Assembly (NCBI RefSeq): GCF_018143015.1
Contig: NC_054746.1
Span: 29,353,129 to 29,417,128 of the forward strand
DNA length: 64,000 nt
Direction of reading: 5' to 3'
From: Lytechinus variegatus
Lineage: Eukaryota; Echinodermata; Echinoidea; Temnopleuroida; Toxopneustidae
The notes beneath the pieces were generated by a model, which had not been told where the DNA came from, searched no databases, and was given only the letters and a program-made list of their open reading frames with translations. Positions 11,516 through 23,945 of this stretch are shown one piece after another. Every line of letters begins with the position of its first letter. Position 1 is the first letter of the stretch. The position numbers and the translations under genes were made by a program.

Positions 11516-14500
11516 ATTCCTCCCAACCATAAAAAAACAAGGGAAGATTAAAAGATTAAAAGGGGAATTAAACATATCACCTTGGCTTTGTCTTGGCCTG
11601 TTGCAAATTAATGATGCCAATAAAGATCCCCGATCAACAAAACACACACCAAATTTAATTTAAAAAGGTATAAAATATGACATTACTAAAAACGGTGTCA
11701 TCCATCAAAACCTCTAATTCTATTTGGCGTGTACATGTGTCCACCTGAATAAATCATTGACTGACGAAAACATATTAGGTATCGGTCAGTATATGAGTAA
11801 AGTATATATATGCCCTAGTACAAGTAGATATTCCATAATTATAATCATAATCTCATAATAGTTGCAGATGTACAGTATATGAAAGCCTACAATGTTATCC
11901 GGGATTACCCAATGAGGTTCAGCAACGGTTATATAAATGAAAATTACATTTTCCAAAAGTCACTGTTTAGGGTCTATTCTAATTCTGTCATATTGATATT
12001 TGTTTAGAAAGTTTTTTATGTCAGATTAACACAATTTCATGTAAACCTCTCCAATATGATTCCAACTTATCGCAATATATGTTTGGGAATACCCAGAAGG
12101 GCAATAAGACGTAATGGTGAACCTCATAGGGTAAACCTACGCAAAAAATGACAATTATTGTAAATATAGGACTTTTATTATATACATGCATATTCAGCAA
12201 ATCAAACCAAGCAGGTTTGTATTAAAAAGATAGAAACCAGTAGGGGTTGCACTTGAGCAGACGACCCAAAACCTCTTGGAATCAAACGTGCTGTACGTCA
12301 GACTGGATTTCGCAACATGGTTTATGAATACTAGAATATGTATATAAATTGTCGGCAAACCTTAAGTCCCAGCATTCTTTATTGTAAAAAGAGGCGGGAC
12401 AATCTGTTGTTTCTGCAAATGCACATCGTTCATAATATCATTTAAACAATGTGTTGTGACTGTTGAAGGTCAAAGTATGACGGGTTGATAAAAGGATGAA
12501 TGTCCATATCCAAGTAAAAAGATTATATTGCTGACAATATCGTTGCCACAACAAACGGCAAGTCCTTGTTTACAAACTCAGCATATTACTGCATATTTCT
12601 TTATAAAGTGAGTTAGGGATCTCATTGCAAACATTTCAAATGTTTCCTATGAATTACATTAATTACAAAGAGGCATCTGTGTATATAAGAATCTTGAAAT
12701 GTGTACTATGAATTACATTAATTATAGAGAGCCATGAATATGTAAGGTAAATTGATATTTCAATCATAAGAACCTTCCCCGTAAACTGTATTCTGGTATT
12801 TGTGGCATGAGAGAAGTTTTATTAAATATGTATGTACCAGAATTTGACAAGACTTCAAATATATGAATGTAATTAGAAGTGGGCAATAAATGGGTGATTT
12901 TTTGTTTTACTGTGGGAACAGTTTTTTTGTGTTCCTTTTACCTTATCTCAACATGAAATGACAATATTTTTTGTCTGGGGTCCGAGAAAAAAGTGTGCCG
13001 GGCCAAAATCCAAAATGGCCGCCAAAACCCCCCAAAATCACATATATTATGTCCAACTTGTGAATTTGAGTACACAATAACATTAATACTTGAAATGCTT
13101 ATAGTTCATGCAACGCGCGTCGCGTAAATAAGCTTACAAACCTGAAACTCAGATAAGTAAATTTTGGGCAATCAAATTTGGACAAACGCACGCAATTTGG
13201 GCGCTATATAGGTGTACTCATGCATACGATAACAATCTGAAAATATTTACAAAGACAAATATTTTAAATGTAATAATAAGCAATCGGGATGCTGAATAAT
13301 TTCAGGATCCCATTTGTACAAGTGCACAACCCAAAATATCAATGTGTAAACAAAGTTACAATTGATAATTTATTCATTCACAGATAATAAGTGAAGGCAT
13401 GAACGTACAGTAACCACTTATTGAAAGCCCGTACACCCTCGTACATTAAGGGTACGAATTTTGATATATATATTTACAAGTTACACAGATATAGACAATG
13501 AGCTCTTGCTTGTCAAAGACAACAATAATAAACTGAACTAAACAAATTCAAGGAGCACACTTGGCTTTGTGTCAGGCGTCTTTTCGCCGAATAAATCGTA
13601 AATATTAAACACTTAGTCTACTTGACTGCATAACAGTATAACAAATGAATACTTTTATTGAACAAACAAACACTTTTATTGTTGCCGAGATACCTAAGCA
13701 GTGCAGCAATAAAACTTGTCAATTTGTCATATATCACTTTCAGAATTTATTCACAAAAAAGATCCTGAAATTTAAAATACAAAACAAGTATTCACTGCCA
13801 GAAATCCTGATAATTTCTATACTTGGTTAACTTCAATAAAAATACCTAATTTTAAATATCAATTGGAGTGGGGGAGTGAGAGCTATGGAGCCAATTGTGA
13901 TCCCAATAAGAAGGTAAATAATTAATTCTTAACACTTGCTAGACTCCGTGAAATTATAAAAGGCGATCATCCATAAAACTATGGAACATAACGTCTTACG
14001 ATATTAAAAGTGTCACCGCATGAATTGACTATAATGGAAATTGAGCTAAGTCCAAACTGAAAATTAATTAAGAAATACGCTATTATGCCCTAATAATTCA
14101 GTGGACAAATCCAAATTCCAACTTGTAATTACTCAGTTATGGTTATGATTACTATACTATTTCCAACTTGCTATTGTGAGTTGGAGCCCACAGCTATCAA
14201 TGTAGAGAGGCAAGTATGAAATTGAATTAATTCACGATCAAGTTTAAACATTGAAGCAATGCCTAATTAATATCAAACAGATCCCTAACAAATAACCTAC
14301 TAAAACAATGCTGAATAATAATTTTGATTAGGGAAAAGTTTAATATATTTGGCTCAGAGTCTGCGAATTAATCAAGTCCAGCTAGAGTGAAATGCCCAAC
14401 CTTACAATCCGGGGCAAATCAAACTAAATTAAAACAAGTCAATTAACCTTTTAGTCGACCTGTTCAAATATTCAAATCATACCTATTCAAATCCTTTCTA

Positions 14501-15938
14501 AATAATAGATAGCTTTGACTCACTTCACTCCCCTCCTTTTCTTTTTTTTTTTTAAATGGTAGAGAGACGCGCGTATAACTATGAGTATAGATAAATACCA
14601 ACTCCTGATAACGAGCTATATATTTCCTAAAACTACGAACGTGCGAACAATAATCAAATATAATTGGGATTTACAAATGTTAAGCTTGCAATGATGGACT
14701 TGACTAAAAATGACAAGGCAATTGATTATTGATAATAGAGGATATAATCGCGGGCGGTAAATTATAGTTTCCAATAAATCCTGTCTTGTAAATCTCGAGA
14801 ACAAAGGACGACGCAGTTATAACAGCGTTCGCCAAATAATTCCCTCTGTTTTGGAATCACAGCAAAATAATTAGAAACTATCAAACGTGAGAATCCCGTC
14901 TTATTTATTTGTAAGAGAGCAACACCGTTGTAGTCAACCCGCTTTTCAAACTGTAACAAAAATCTCGGGCGAATCAGTTACTGAAATCAGAAAAGTGATG
15001 CGTACGGGATGGGAATAAAAATAAATGTAAAAGATCATCTATTTGCACGGCAATATTTTTTGGTAGCCGGACAGCACAAAACAAATCCTTCACAATATAA
15101 AAAGATCCGAGATCCGAACTTCCTACTCCTTAGATTGGCAACGGTAAACGGCGCCAAAAACAAATATATGTACCATACAAACTCGCTTTCGCCCGGGAAC
15201 TAATTCATAAAAATTAAAGACAGCAATACAACTTCTGCAATATCCGCGCGAATTTATTATCTGTCAAGATATATTTAGCTTGCAATCAAATCCTATATCG
15301 CCAGTCAGTTTAAGAGAAAAATACACGTTAGGTAAAAGCAAATAATCCTTCACCGAGAGTCTATAAAATCACCAACAGCAAAGGTCAGCTATTGAATTAG
15401 TTTTACTGCAGTTCTAAAATTCATTCAATTAAATCCTAACTACTATTTTAATCAAACCCTAACTATTCAAGAATAAAGGTCAGGGAAAATGGGGGTGGGT
15501 AAATTTATCTACCGCAATCAGACAATTAGGCAATAATCGGGCAAGGCATGCGCTCCCAACTAACGAACAATAGACGCGGGGAGCAGCGGACAAAAGAAAA
15601 TATGCATGGATTGTTAAACTCCACGCGCCTTACGTGGCGTCCCGACACACCCAGATTTTGGTTCAAGGGAATTGTGTAAGGGTAAAACAGTGCACAAAAC
15701 GGCAAATGAAAACCCTAAAACACAAATCTTTTTGGTATAGTTGTGTAAAAAGATAAAACGTTTACGGAGGCGGCGGGTCCTAACAAAAATGACATATGTG
15801 TAATCTACGATTACCTTATAAACCTACGATTCCTTCCTCTCCTTTCCTTTTTTGGAAGTGATGTATAAATCTACGTTTAGGAAAGCTATTTTAAGCGCTG
15901 AATTACTTTTATAAAATTATTAAACCAGCGCAGGTTCG

Positions 15939-15956
15939 AATTTAGACGTAGCGCCA
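15939..15956 (-). promoter_or_regulatory. Putative primer-binding site of the LTR element
   Basis: On the minus strand, TGGCGCTACGTCTAAATT follows the LTR end (TACTACA) after a 3-nt spacer. Starting with TGG fits annealing to the CCA end of a tRNA. The next bases, CGAACC, continue the resemblance into a T-loop (GGTTCGAA), although the stem does not pair well, so the tRNA identity is open. Confidence 0.55.
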
Positions 15957-15959
15957 ATT

Positions 15960-16329
15960 TGTAGTAACCTTCTGCCCGTATATATATGGCGACGAGGGTT
16001 TACCTTGAACAGTCCTTCTTAGGATCCGCGTCTGGTAATGTCCTCGAAGTATACGAAGCTGCTGATGATGACCGATCTGCGGGCGATGGCTACCACTAGA
16101 TGTCCATTGACTCGATCGACGTGCTCATTACTGACTGTGCTCTTACTGACTGACTGACTGGAACAAACAACTGACTTGGAAAACTAACTGGAAAACTCTC
16201 GGGAAAACTCTGACTCATTACTCGGAGATCGGGGTATTTATATGCTTATGTCGTGGTCGCACGCATGGTCCGTCACGGCACTATTGAGGTCACGACCTAA
16301 CGTACCATGCGTGCGCCCACGATCTCCAT
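15960..16329 (-). repeat. Right LTR (5' LTR in element orientation)
   Basis: Near-identical to 11149-11515, starting TGTAGTAACC and ending GATCTCCAT. A GACTGACTGACTGACT run is longer here than in the partner. It is followed by the ATCTG target duplication. Confidence 0.88.
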
Positions 16330-16486
16330 ATCTGTCACAGATTACCCTTGGAGATTGTATGTTTCAGTACCACTTTACACTTGGTTATAAAATCATTTCA
16401 TGTCTTGTAACTGATTAAATTCTGCATGCTAACGATAGAGATGATTGTATTGAAAACCTTGAAAAATAGATAATAAATGATTATTT

Positions 16487-17010
16487 TGAGTGCAAGTTTT
16501 TACCTGACAAAGAGATATTTCACAGCTCTAAATGAGAAGGGCTGGCTCAAACTCTACAAAGCTATTGTACGTCCTACCCTAGAATATTGTAATCATGCTT
16601 GGGCTCCAGTCTTAAAAAAAGATAAAGATCAACTAGAAAAGATACAACAAAGAGCGACGAGGCTACTTCCCAACATTCGTTATTTAGACTACCCTGAAAG
16701 GTTGAGAATTTTGGGACTCCCTACTCTTTCATACAGTAGGTAAAGAGCAGAATAATCAAAACCTTCAAAATCACAAGAGATATTGATTGGATAGATCTGA
16801 GTAGCCCGTTTCATCTTGATGATAATAAAAGAATGAGGGGTCATGGTATGAAATCTAGGAAATACAGATGTAGATTACAGACATGGCAATATGCTTTTAA
16901 TATTTTTGACAGAACAAAATCTGCATATTTTCCCCAATAAATTGGAATATCTGTTAATATCTAGACAATGAGTTGATTGAAGCACCATTATTTTTCTTAT
17001 TTCACAAGCT
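16487..17010 (+). pseudogene. L2/CR1-like LINE ORF2 C-terminal fragment
   Basis: The translation gives TALNEKGWLKLYKAIVRPTL, EYCNHAWAPVLKKDKDQLEK, IQQRATRLLPNI and RLRILGLPTLSYSR. After a frameshift near 16740 it continues with IDWIDLSSPFHLDDNKRMRG and RKYRCRLQTWQYAFNIF. These are the usual conserved blocks after the RT domain in L2-like LINEs. It matches the expected continuation of the fragment ending at 10235. Confidence 0.75.
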
Positions 17011-18427
17011 TTCCAATGATGTAAAATTTGTTGAGATTCCTTCAAGATTTCAAAAAGTCTCCAAACTCCCTACCTAGTCCTAGGGGTCTCCTGTAGCTGT
17101 CCCAGGCCCAAGGCTCAAATAAGTCCATACCAGCGTCGGAGCTGACGCAAGCTGGAGTAGGAAATATTCATTTAGCCAGTAAAAAATTATTTCAAGCATC
17201 GCGATTGGCCAATACGTGTCACATGACATCCAACTTTTTTGGTGCACTGCACGGCAGTGCAAAAGGTGCGCAAAGAAAATTGAAATAGCACGCTCAAGCA
17301 AACCACTGCCAGTGCGGTAGAAGTCCAGCAAAACTTGGACCAAAAGCTTCAGTCTCTGTTAATGTTGGTTGTTCAACTGAACTACATTGGTTCTTCTCAT
17401 CAAATATAGAGACCAAAGTTCTAGCGCTATCTATACAGGGGACTCAATGGCCATTTGTTTATGTACTTAAGTTCGGATGAAACGGGGGAATGAAGTTGCG
17501 CGACAGCCAAAGACTTAGTCACTGTTTTTCCCATTTTAAGTTTATTTTTTCCCCGTTTTGGTGCATTTCAGGCCAAAACGGAATACACGTAGATCTAGAA
17601 ATCTCTATTTCGGTTCAATTCTTTTTCAATATTGTTATGAAATGAAGACAAAAATCAATGTGCCCCGCTGCATTGGGGGGATTTTGCATTGTTCACCCCC
17701 TAAGGGCCTAATATTGGCTGCACGATAGCAAGCCATTTGTGTACAATATAAAAAATGTTGAAAAACTCCTCGAAACAGACAGTAGAGGTGCACGGCCAAT
17801 ATTGGAGACTGTCTCCCATGAGAGAGAGATTATCTCCAATATCAGAGACTTTCATAAAGAATTTTGGTATCCAATTCCAGAGACAGTCTCCAGTTTTGGA
17901 GACCAATTTTCTTTGTTTACATTTGCTTAAAATAAAAAGGATTAGGCCTACCTTGGCGGGAAATGAAAATGTGATAAGCAGATTCCTGATGAAATATTAC
18001 CCCTTTTCACCGTCTACTTTAAAAATTCACCGTCTACTTTTGTTTTTAGATTTGTGTGCTGTCGTCAAGCGAAAGACAAAGAAATCAAGATGGCGACGTA
18101 AACACGGAAGTAAGCTCTTTCCATCTTCTCAAAACAAATCTCTCGTTTTTTTAATGAATTCTTCTTTAAAAATGAAATCAATATCGCAGAAATGTTGGAA
18201 ATGAAGTTGGACCCCATGTACATGTTTTAGGGCTAGATCTTTTAGAGGGAAAGTAGAATTCTCGGGGGCGAAAGTTTCTGGTCTTGTACCCGTATGTGTG
18301 GAAATATAGGTAGGGCTCCCAGGCGTTAGTGGGGAGTGACCATACGTACAGTATATAACTTTCACTCCCCAAAACGCCCCAGGCTACCTCTACTGACACT
18401 GGACTGTCACTGACAGACGGCTGCCAG
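17011..18427. other. Intergenic stretch, no gene recognised
   Basis: Frames up to 149 codons (17755-18204) have biased composition and no family resemblance. Short repeats of GGAGACTGTCTCC and its variants occur at 17800-17905. I find no supported exon. Confidence 0.4.
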
Positions 18428-19402
18428 CACTTGTTCACTGCTACCACCCTGCCTGTGGGGAATCTAGAGGTAGGACTATGGTATGCCAATGTTGTACAGA
18501 GCACACACTTTAAAAAATCATTAAAATATCACTTTTGTGACCAAAATTACTTATTTCCATACAGTTGCAATTTATTTTTCATTAGTAACTTGGGAATAAT
18601 TTTTTCATTCACCAGAGCGCTCAAAAACTTGAATTTTGGGCATATATTTGTGTACGCCCTCTATTGGTGGAAAGTAATATGGCAAGAAAATTTTCATTTT
18701 TTTATCTCTATTTTTAATTAAGAAAAAAATGATTTAAAGAATCAAATTTAAATAAGAGCCAAGTTGTATGAATAATAGATGTAATGGAAACTGTCAGTGT
18801 AAAAAAATCAAGCATTTGCCCAAAAGAAAAAGAGAAAATAAGCCAAACATTGCCACCCTTATTTTGCCACACATGGATTATAACTGAGAACAAGGTTATA
18901 TACACTCATTCAATGAACAAGGTTATAATATAACCTTGTTCTCAGTTATATCTCCATGTGTGACAAAATAAGGGTGGCAATGTTTGGCTTATTTTCTCTT
19001 TTTCTTTGGGGCAAATGCTTGATTTTTTTACACTGACAGTTTCCATTAGACCTGTTAATTCATACTGCTTGGCTCTTATTTAAATTTGATTCTTTATATC
19101 ATTTTTTCTTAATTAAAAATAGAGATCAAAAAATGAAAATTTTCTTGCCATATTACTTTCCACCAATAGAGGGCGTACACAAAAATATGCCCAAAATTCA
19201 AGTTTTTGAGCGCTCTGGTGAATACAAAAATTATTCCCACATTGCTAATGATAAATAAATTAAAAATGTATGAAAATGAGTAATTTTGGTCACAAAAGTG
19301 ATATTTTAATGACTTTTTAGAGTGTGTGCTCTATACAGCATTGGCATACCATAGTCCTACCTTTAGATTCTCCACAGGCCAGATGGTAGCAGTGAACAAG
19401 TG
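18428..19402. repeat. Large inverted repeat 1, arms about 473 bp, 28-bp spacer
   Basis: The left arm 18428-18900 is matched by its reverse complement in the right arm 18929-19402 along its whole length, with a few substitutions and small indels (for example CAATAGAGGGCGTACAC versus GTGTACGCCCTCTATTG). The spacer holds ATTCAATGAACAAGG, which recurs inverted at about 19430-19450. No coding frame is supported. The outer ends match a dispersed repeat at about 9565-9620. The structure could be a foldback element, a recent inverted duplication or an assembly artefact; the mismatches between the arms argue against a simple artefact. Confidence 0.85.
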
Positions 19403-19827
19403 GTTATATATGGTATTATATTTATAAGATAACCTTGTTCATTGAATGAGTGGCTGCCAGCTGTCTAAACAAAACTGAACTGTAACTTTTTAAGAATTTG
19501 TGTGTTGCCATTTCATGACATAAAACAAATAATGCACTTGCTCTGTCGTGCGTAAAAGTATAAAATGCAGAGAAAGCTCGGTTTCTCGACTTCATATGGT
19601 GCACACTGTCACGACACTAGTCTAGGCACTCGCCGAGCAGCTCGCTCGTGCAGTGCATGCGGCACCTACGGTACGCCGGTACCGTACCGGTACTCTGTCG
19701 GCTGCATGCATATTTTGTATAGTGCCAATTATATTATTAAAAAATCAATCTAAACGTGTCATTAAATATTAGGAGTATAAATTTGTCAACAGATATAATA
19801 ACAAAGAAAAAAAGAGTATATTCTTAC

Positions 19828-19890
19828 CTCGTCCTCGTTTAATTTGTTTTGGACGGTACTGGACGCGCCTGGACAGTTTACTGGAATCAT
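19828..19890 (-). CDS. Candidate first coding exon (weak)
   Basis: On the minus strand an ATG at 19890 opens 21 codons (MIPVNCPGASSTVQ and onward) ending at GAG/GTAAGAATA, a near-perfect donor. A TATA-like CTATATAG lies about 15 bp upstream, which is close to the ATG for a conventional promoter. No second exon was found. It sits between the two large inverted repeats and may be coincidental. Confidence 0.2.
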
Positions 19891-19969
19891 GTGTGTTGCT
19901 GCCCTCTATATAGCTCTCGACATCTCTCTAGCTCTAGCTAGCTCTAGCTCTAGATCATAGAGATGTATA

Positions 19970-22782
19970 TATCTCTATTAGTCAGGCAGCATATGTCATT
20001 TACTTCGACAAATTGGCTAAGTCTGATTTTTCACTTTTATGTGATTGGTGACATCACAAGGAACAACTTCCAACTTGGTGGCAAATTTTTAATGGTCATC
20101 TTGACCATGTTGGGGGTCAAAATAAGGTCAATGGGGGTCATTTTTTTTAAATTGCCCCAATTCTCTCAAATGACACATCAAATTGTTTGTCTTGTTATAC
20201 TGAACAAAAAAGTGTACACAATTATATACTCTTGACCTCCCGTTAAAAAGTTATGACCAGAAATGTCAAAGGTCAACGAACTTTTGTTAAATGGCAAATT
20301 ACACCGAAGGTCTTAAGAAAGTTCATTTATTCCTTGTTTTTATGCATGTGTGTACTTTTTTATTTTCGATTTTGATAAGTCCATCGTCAGAAGTCCTTAT
20401 CCAGAAGATATAAAGGGTCAAGACAAGGTCAGGGAAAGGTCAAAAGGTCAACAAACTTTCATTGGAGGCCAAAAATACACGTCTAATAGCGGTTAGAAGT
20501 TTAGAAATCTTATTTTTCGTGGGTTCTTTATTTTGAGTCTATATCTCAGAAGATATTTTATATATAAAGGGGTCAAATATGCTTATTTAGGAACAAGATA
20601 GATCAACAGAGATAGACGTCGAATACATTCAGTGTGGTATGGTACTGCAGGAATACTTTGAAACCACTTGACAAACCCTATAATGCCCTTAAAAGTCGTA
20701 TCATCTTCATGATGTACTTATAAATGCAACCAGCTCTTTCCGAGTTTCTTGATTTTCTTGATTTAGGAATTCAATTCAAGTTCAATTCATTGTCAATTTA
20801 CTAGTCTTTGATATGTAAAGATACATTTAGTCCGTTTGCTTTGTACATAATATTTTAATCAACAGAAAGTATTGTAATGTATTGGGGTATATAATTATGT
20901 GCACTACATGTATGTTAACAGACACATCGCTTGATCAGTGCTCCCAGCTCCTAAAAATAAAGATGCCTAACATCTTATTTGGATTAACTTACGAATAAGA
21001 TGAGGTAAGGAATGAGGATGATATGATAAGTTGGACTCAAATTGCTATTAATTCTAATGTGTGACTGTTATTTATTTCTGACAAAGAGGCAACATCGTTC
21101 ATGCATGCTCATTGTAGTCAGTCATTGGTGTCCATCATGCTGATGTGATATGTTCTGACCATTACTCGATCTCTGGAGCCAACGACTACACATTCCTGAT
21201 TATGTGCTGACATTAACACGGCTTGTACTATTTTATCAAGTGTGTTTTTCCAGAGCATACAACGTGAAACTAAATTTAATACCAGATGCAGTTTTTGTTT
21301 TTGTTCTTTTGTCGTTCTTGTTTTTTCCTACTTGCTGAATTACCTGGATGTTACTTAAAAGAATAATTATATAATTGAAGTAAACCACGGCCATACCGCA
21401 GCGGGAAGGGGGGGGGGGACAGCTGCCCCCAGAAATTGTGAAGACTTGCATTTTTACAAAAAATAAATATAATTGACCAAAAGTATGCACGAAATCCTTA
21501 TAAATTTTCACTTTACAAAATGCAAAAGGGCCCAATGATAAGCTTAGAACAGCACATGAACCATAAATGTGTAGTCCTTCTCGACTCCAGAGATCGAGTA
21601 ATGGTCAGAATATATATCACATCAGCACAATGGACATCCATGATTACAATGAGCATGCCTACACGATGTTGCTTCTTTGTCAGAAATAATATAACCGTCA
21701 TACATTAGAATTAATTGAGGAGCAATTGGAGCCCAACTTATCACCCTCAATCGTAACCTCATTATCTTATTTGCAAGATAATCCAAATGAAAATATTAGG
21801 CATCTTTCTTAGAAGCTGGGAGCACTGATCAATCGATGTGTTTATTCTGTTAACATAGTATTATACTTGTACCCCAATACATTACAATAATTTCTGGTAA
21901 TTAAGATATTCTGACAAAGCAAATGAAGGAAATACTTCTTTACATATCAAAGATGAGTAAATTGAAAATGAACTGAACTTGAATTGAATTCCTAAATAAA
22001 AAAAAACTCCCTGGTTGCACTGATCACATCTTGAAGATGATAAGATTTTAAGGGCGTAAGGGTTTGTCAAGTCTTTTCAAGGTATTCTCACAATACCACA
22101 CTGAATGCATACGACGTCTATCTCTGTTTATCTATTTTTTTTCCTAAATAAGCACATTTGACCCCTTCATATATAAAATGTCTTCTTAGATATAGACTCA
22201 AAATAAAGAACCCACAAAAAATAAGACTTCTAAACTTCTAACCTCTATTAGACGTGTATTCTGGCTTCCAATCAAGGTTTGTTGACCTTTTGACCTTTCC
22301 CTGACCTTGTCTTGACCCTTTATATCTTCTGGATAAGGACTTCTGACGATGGACTTATCAAAATCGAAAATAAAAAAAAATTACACATGCATAAAAACAC
22401 GGAAAAAATGAGCTTTCTTAACACCTTCAGTGTAATTTGCCATTTAACGAAAGTTCGTTGACCTTTGACATTTCCGGTCATAACTTTTAAACGGGGGGTC
22501 AAGAGTATATGGTTGTGTACACTTTTTTGTTCAGTATAAGAAGACAAACAATTTGATGGGTCATTTGACAGAATTGGGGCAATATAAAAAATTGACCCCT
22601 ATTGACCTTATTTTGACCCCTAACATGGTCAAGATGACCATTAGAAATTTGTCACCAAGTTGAAAGTTGTTCCTTGTGATGTAACTAATCACATAAAAGT
22701 GAAAAATCAGACTTAGCCAATTTTTCGAAGTAGCCGGTAAATCATGACATATGCTGCCTGACTATATGCTCTAGATAGAGAT
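19970..22782. repeat. Large inverted repeat 2, arms about 1.24 kb, spacer about 0.33 kb
   Basis: The left arm (about 19970-21212) and right arm (about 21548-22782) are reverse complements over their length. Paired landmarks include AGTCAGGCAGCATATGTCAT with ATGACATATGCTGCCTGACT, the GGTCAAAATAAGGTCAAT block with its mirror near 22600, and CGATCTCTGGAG with CTCCAGAGATCG. Divergence is visible but modest. Both arms carry AGGTCA half-site clusters. No coding frame. A transcript through it would fold into a hairpin more than 1 kb long. Confidence 0.85.
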
Positions 22783-22849
22783 ATTTCTTATTAATAAGAA
22801 AAAAACAAAACAAAATAATAAGAAGGACGAGAAATTGTATGTGATGTCA

Positions 22850-23945
22850 CAATCAGTCAGTCCGCAAGCCCTGAAAAAGTGGCTTCTTTTATCCAAGTGA
22901 TATCATGACTAGAGGGTTTTTGCATTGTTAATGAGCTTGGTGCGAACCAAAACACCTCTTTTTATTCGGCCATTGTTGCTCATAATATTCACCAAATTTC
23001 ATGTTTTTGGTATCTTTGTAAAGAAGAAGAATCATTCTTTTAGGTCATGAGTTTGGATTTTCAAAAGAATGTTGTAATATAGGAAAAAACTTTTGATACA
23101 AAACATGAAACAAAATATTTTTTTTCATGCATGCAACAAAAGTTGTTGTTTTCACACTTAATTTTTGTTTGAGCACAAATGATTTTTAGATCATGATAAA
23201 GCTGAAGACCTAAGCTTTAATATGATATAATTTTTATAAGAAGATGTATTTTAGATGGGTCAGCAGCCAGCTTTTCATAGGCCAAGTACATTTAGAAGCT
23301 CAAAAACAAGAATACTGCGCTCTGACTTGGTCATAGGGACCACAGACACCCACGCAAATTCCAATGTTCCCCACACTGGGCCTCTGCAAGGTCACACTCA
23401 CCATGTGGTAATCTCTTCAAATTACCCGCGCCTGTTGTGAAAATATTATTCAGCCAATCAGAACTCTGAATTTTATGTTACTCAGACATTTTAGAAATCT
23501 CGTCTTGCATCTTTATGGAAAAAGCTGGCTGCTGACCCATCTAAAAGATGCCACATATCAAGAGTGATATTGTAAGAAAGTATAGAGTTTGAGCTTTCTG
23601 ATGATATCAATAATCATTTGTGCTTAAAACACAAAATGTTGCATAATTTGCAAGTGAAAACAAAGGAAGAAAATTCTGTTTGATGCATCTTTTCAGGTAA
23701 AAATTTAAATTAGCTATCACAATATTTTATTCAAAAGAAATGACCAATATAAAAGAGTAACATTTATTCTTCCCCATGGTACAAAAATAATCAATTTTAC
23801 TCAAGGAGAAAGTGGTTAAATTCTTTGAGAAAAAAGTCTCACAATTCACGAGATTTTGCAGGGACATGAATTCAGTCACGAGAGGACTTTGATAAATCTT
23901 GCCATTTGCTCATTAACTCAGGGGTTTGCCGACTGACTGCAATTG
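22850..23945. mobile_element. Terminal-inverted-repeat element enclosing a second one
   Basis: The left end CAATCAGTCAGTCCGCAAGC then CCTGA is mirrored at the right end by TCAGGGGTTTGCCGACTGAC then TGCAATTG. No transposase. It is interrupted internally by the 298-bp element at 23249-23546. Target duplication not clear. Confidence 0.55.
23249..23546. mobile_element. 298-bp MITE with about 27-bp terminal inverted repeats
   Basis: Ends TTTTAGATGGGTCAGCAGCC then AGCTTTT, and AAAAGCT then GGCTGCTGACCCATCTAAAA, are perfect mirrors. The interior is non-coding. No convincing target duplication next to the ends. Confidence 0.7.

Larger units (their letters stand above)
11149..16329 (-). mobile_element. 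LTR retrotransposon without coding capacity (LARD-like)
   Basis: Two direct repeats of about 367 and 370 bp (11149-11515 and 15960-16329) enclose 4.4 kb, and ATCTG is duplicated outside them (11144-11148 and 16330-16334). Minus-strand orientation is shown by a primer-binding-site-like TGGCGCTACGTCTAAATT starting 3 nt inside the right LTR (15956 downward) and by a purine tract, read on the minus strand as GGTTGGGAGGAAT, next to the left LTR. The interior has no frame above about 65 codons and no gag, protease, RT or integrase motif, so any mobility would have depended on enzymes supplied in trans. The LTRs differ by few substitutions and three short indels, so the insertion is fairly recent. 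Confidence 0.85.

Noticed and set aside
17755..18204. 149-codon plus-strand frame
   Set aside because: Lys/Ser-rich, overlaps other frames, no family resemblance and no splice or start context.
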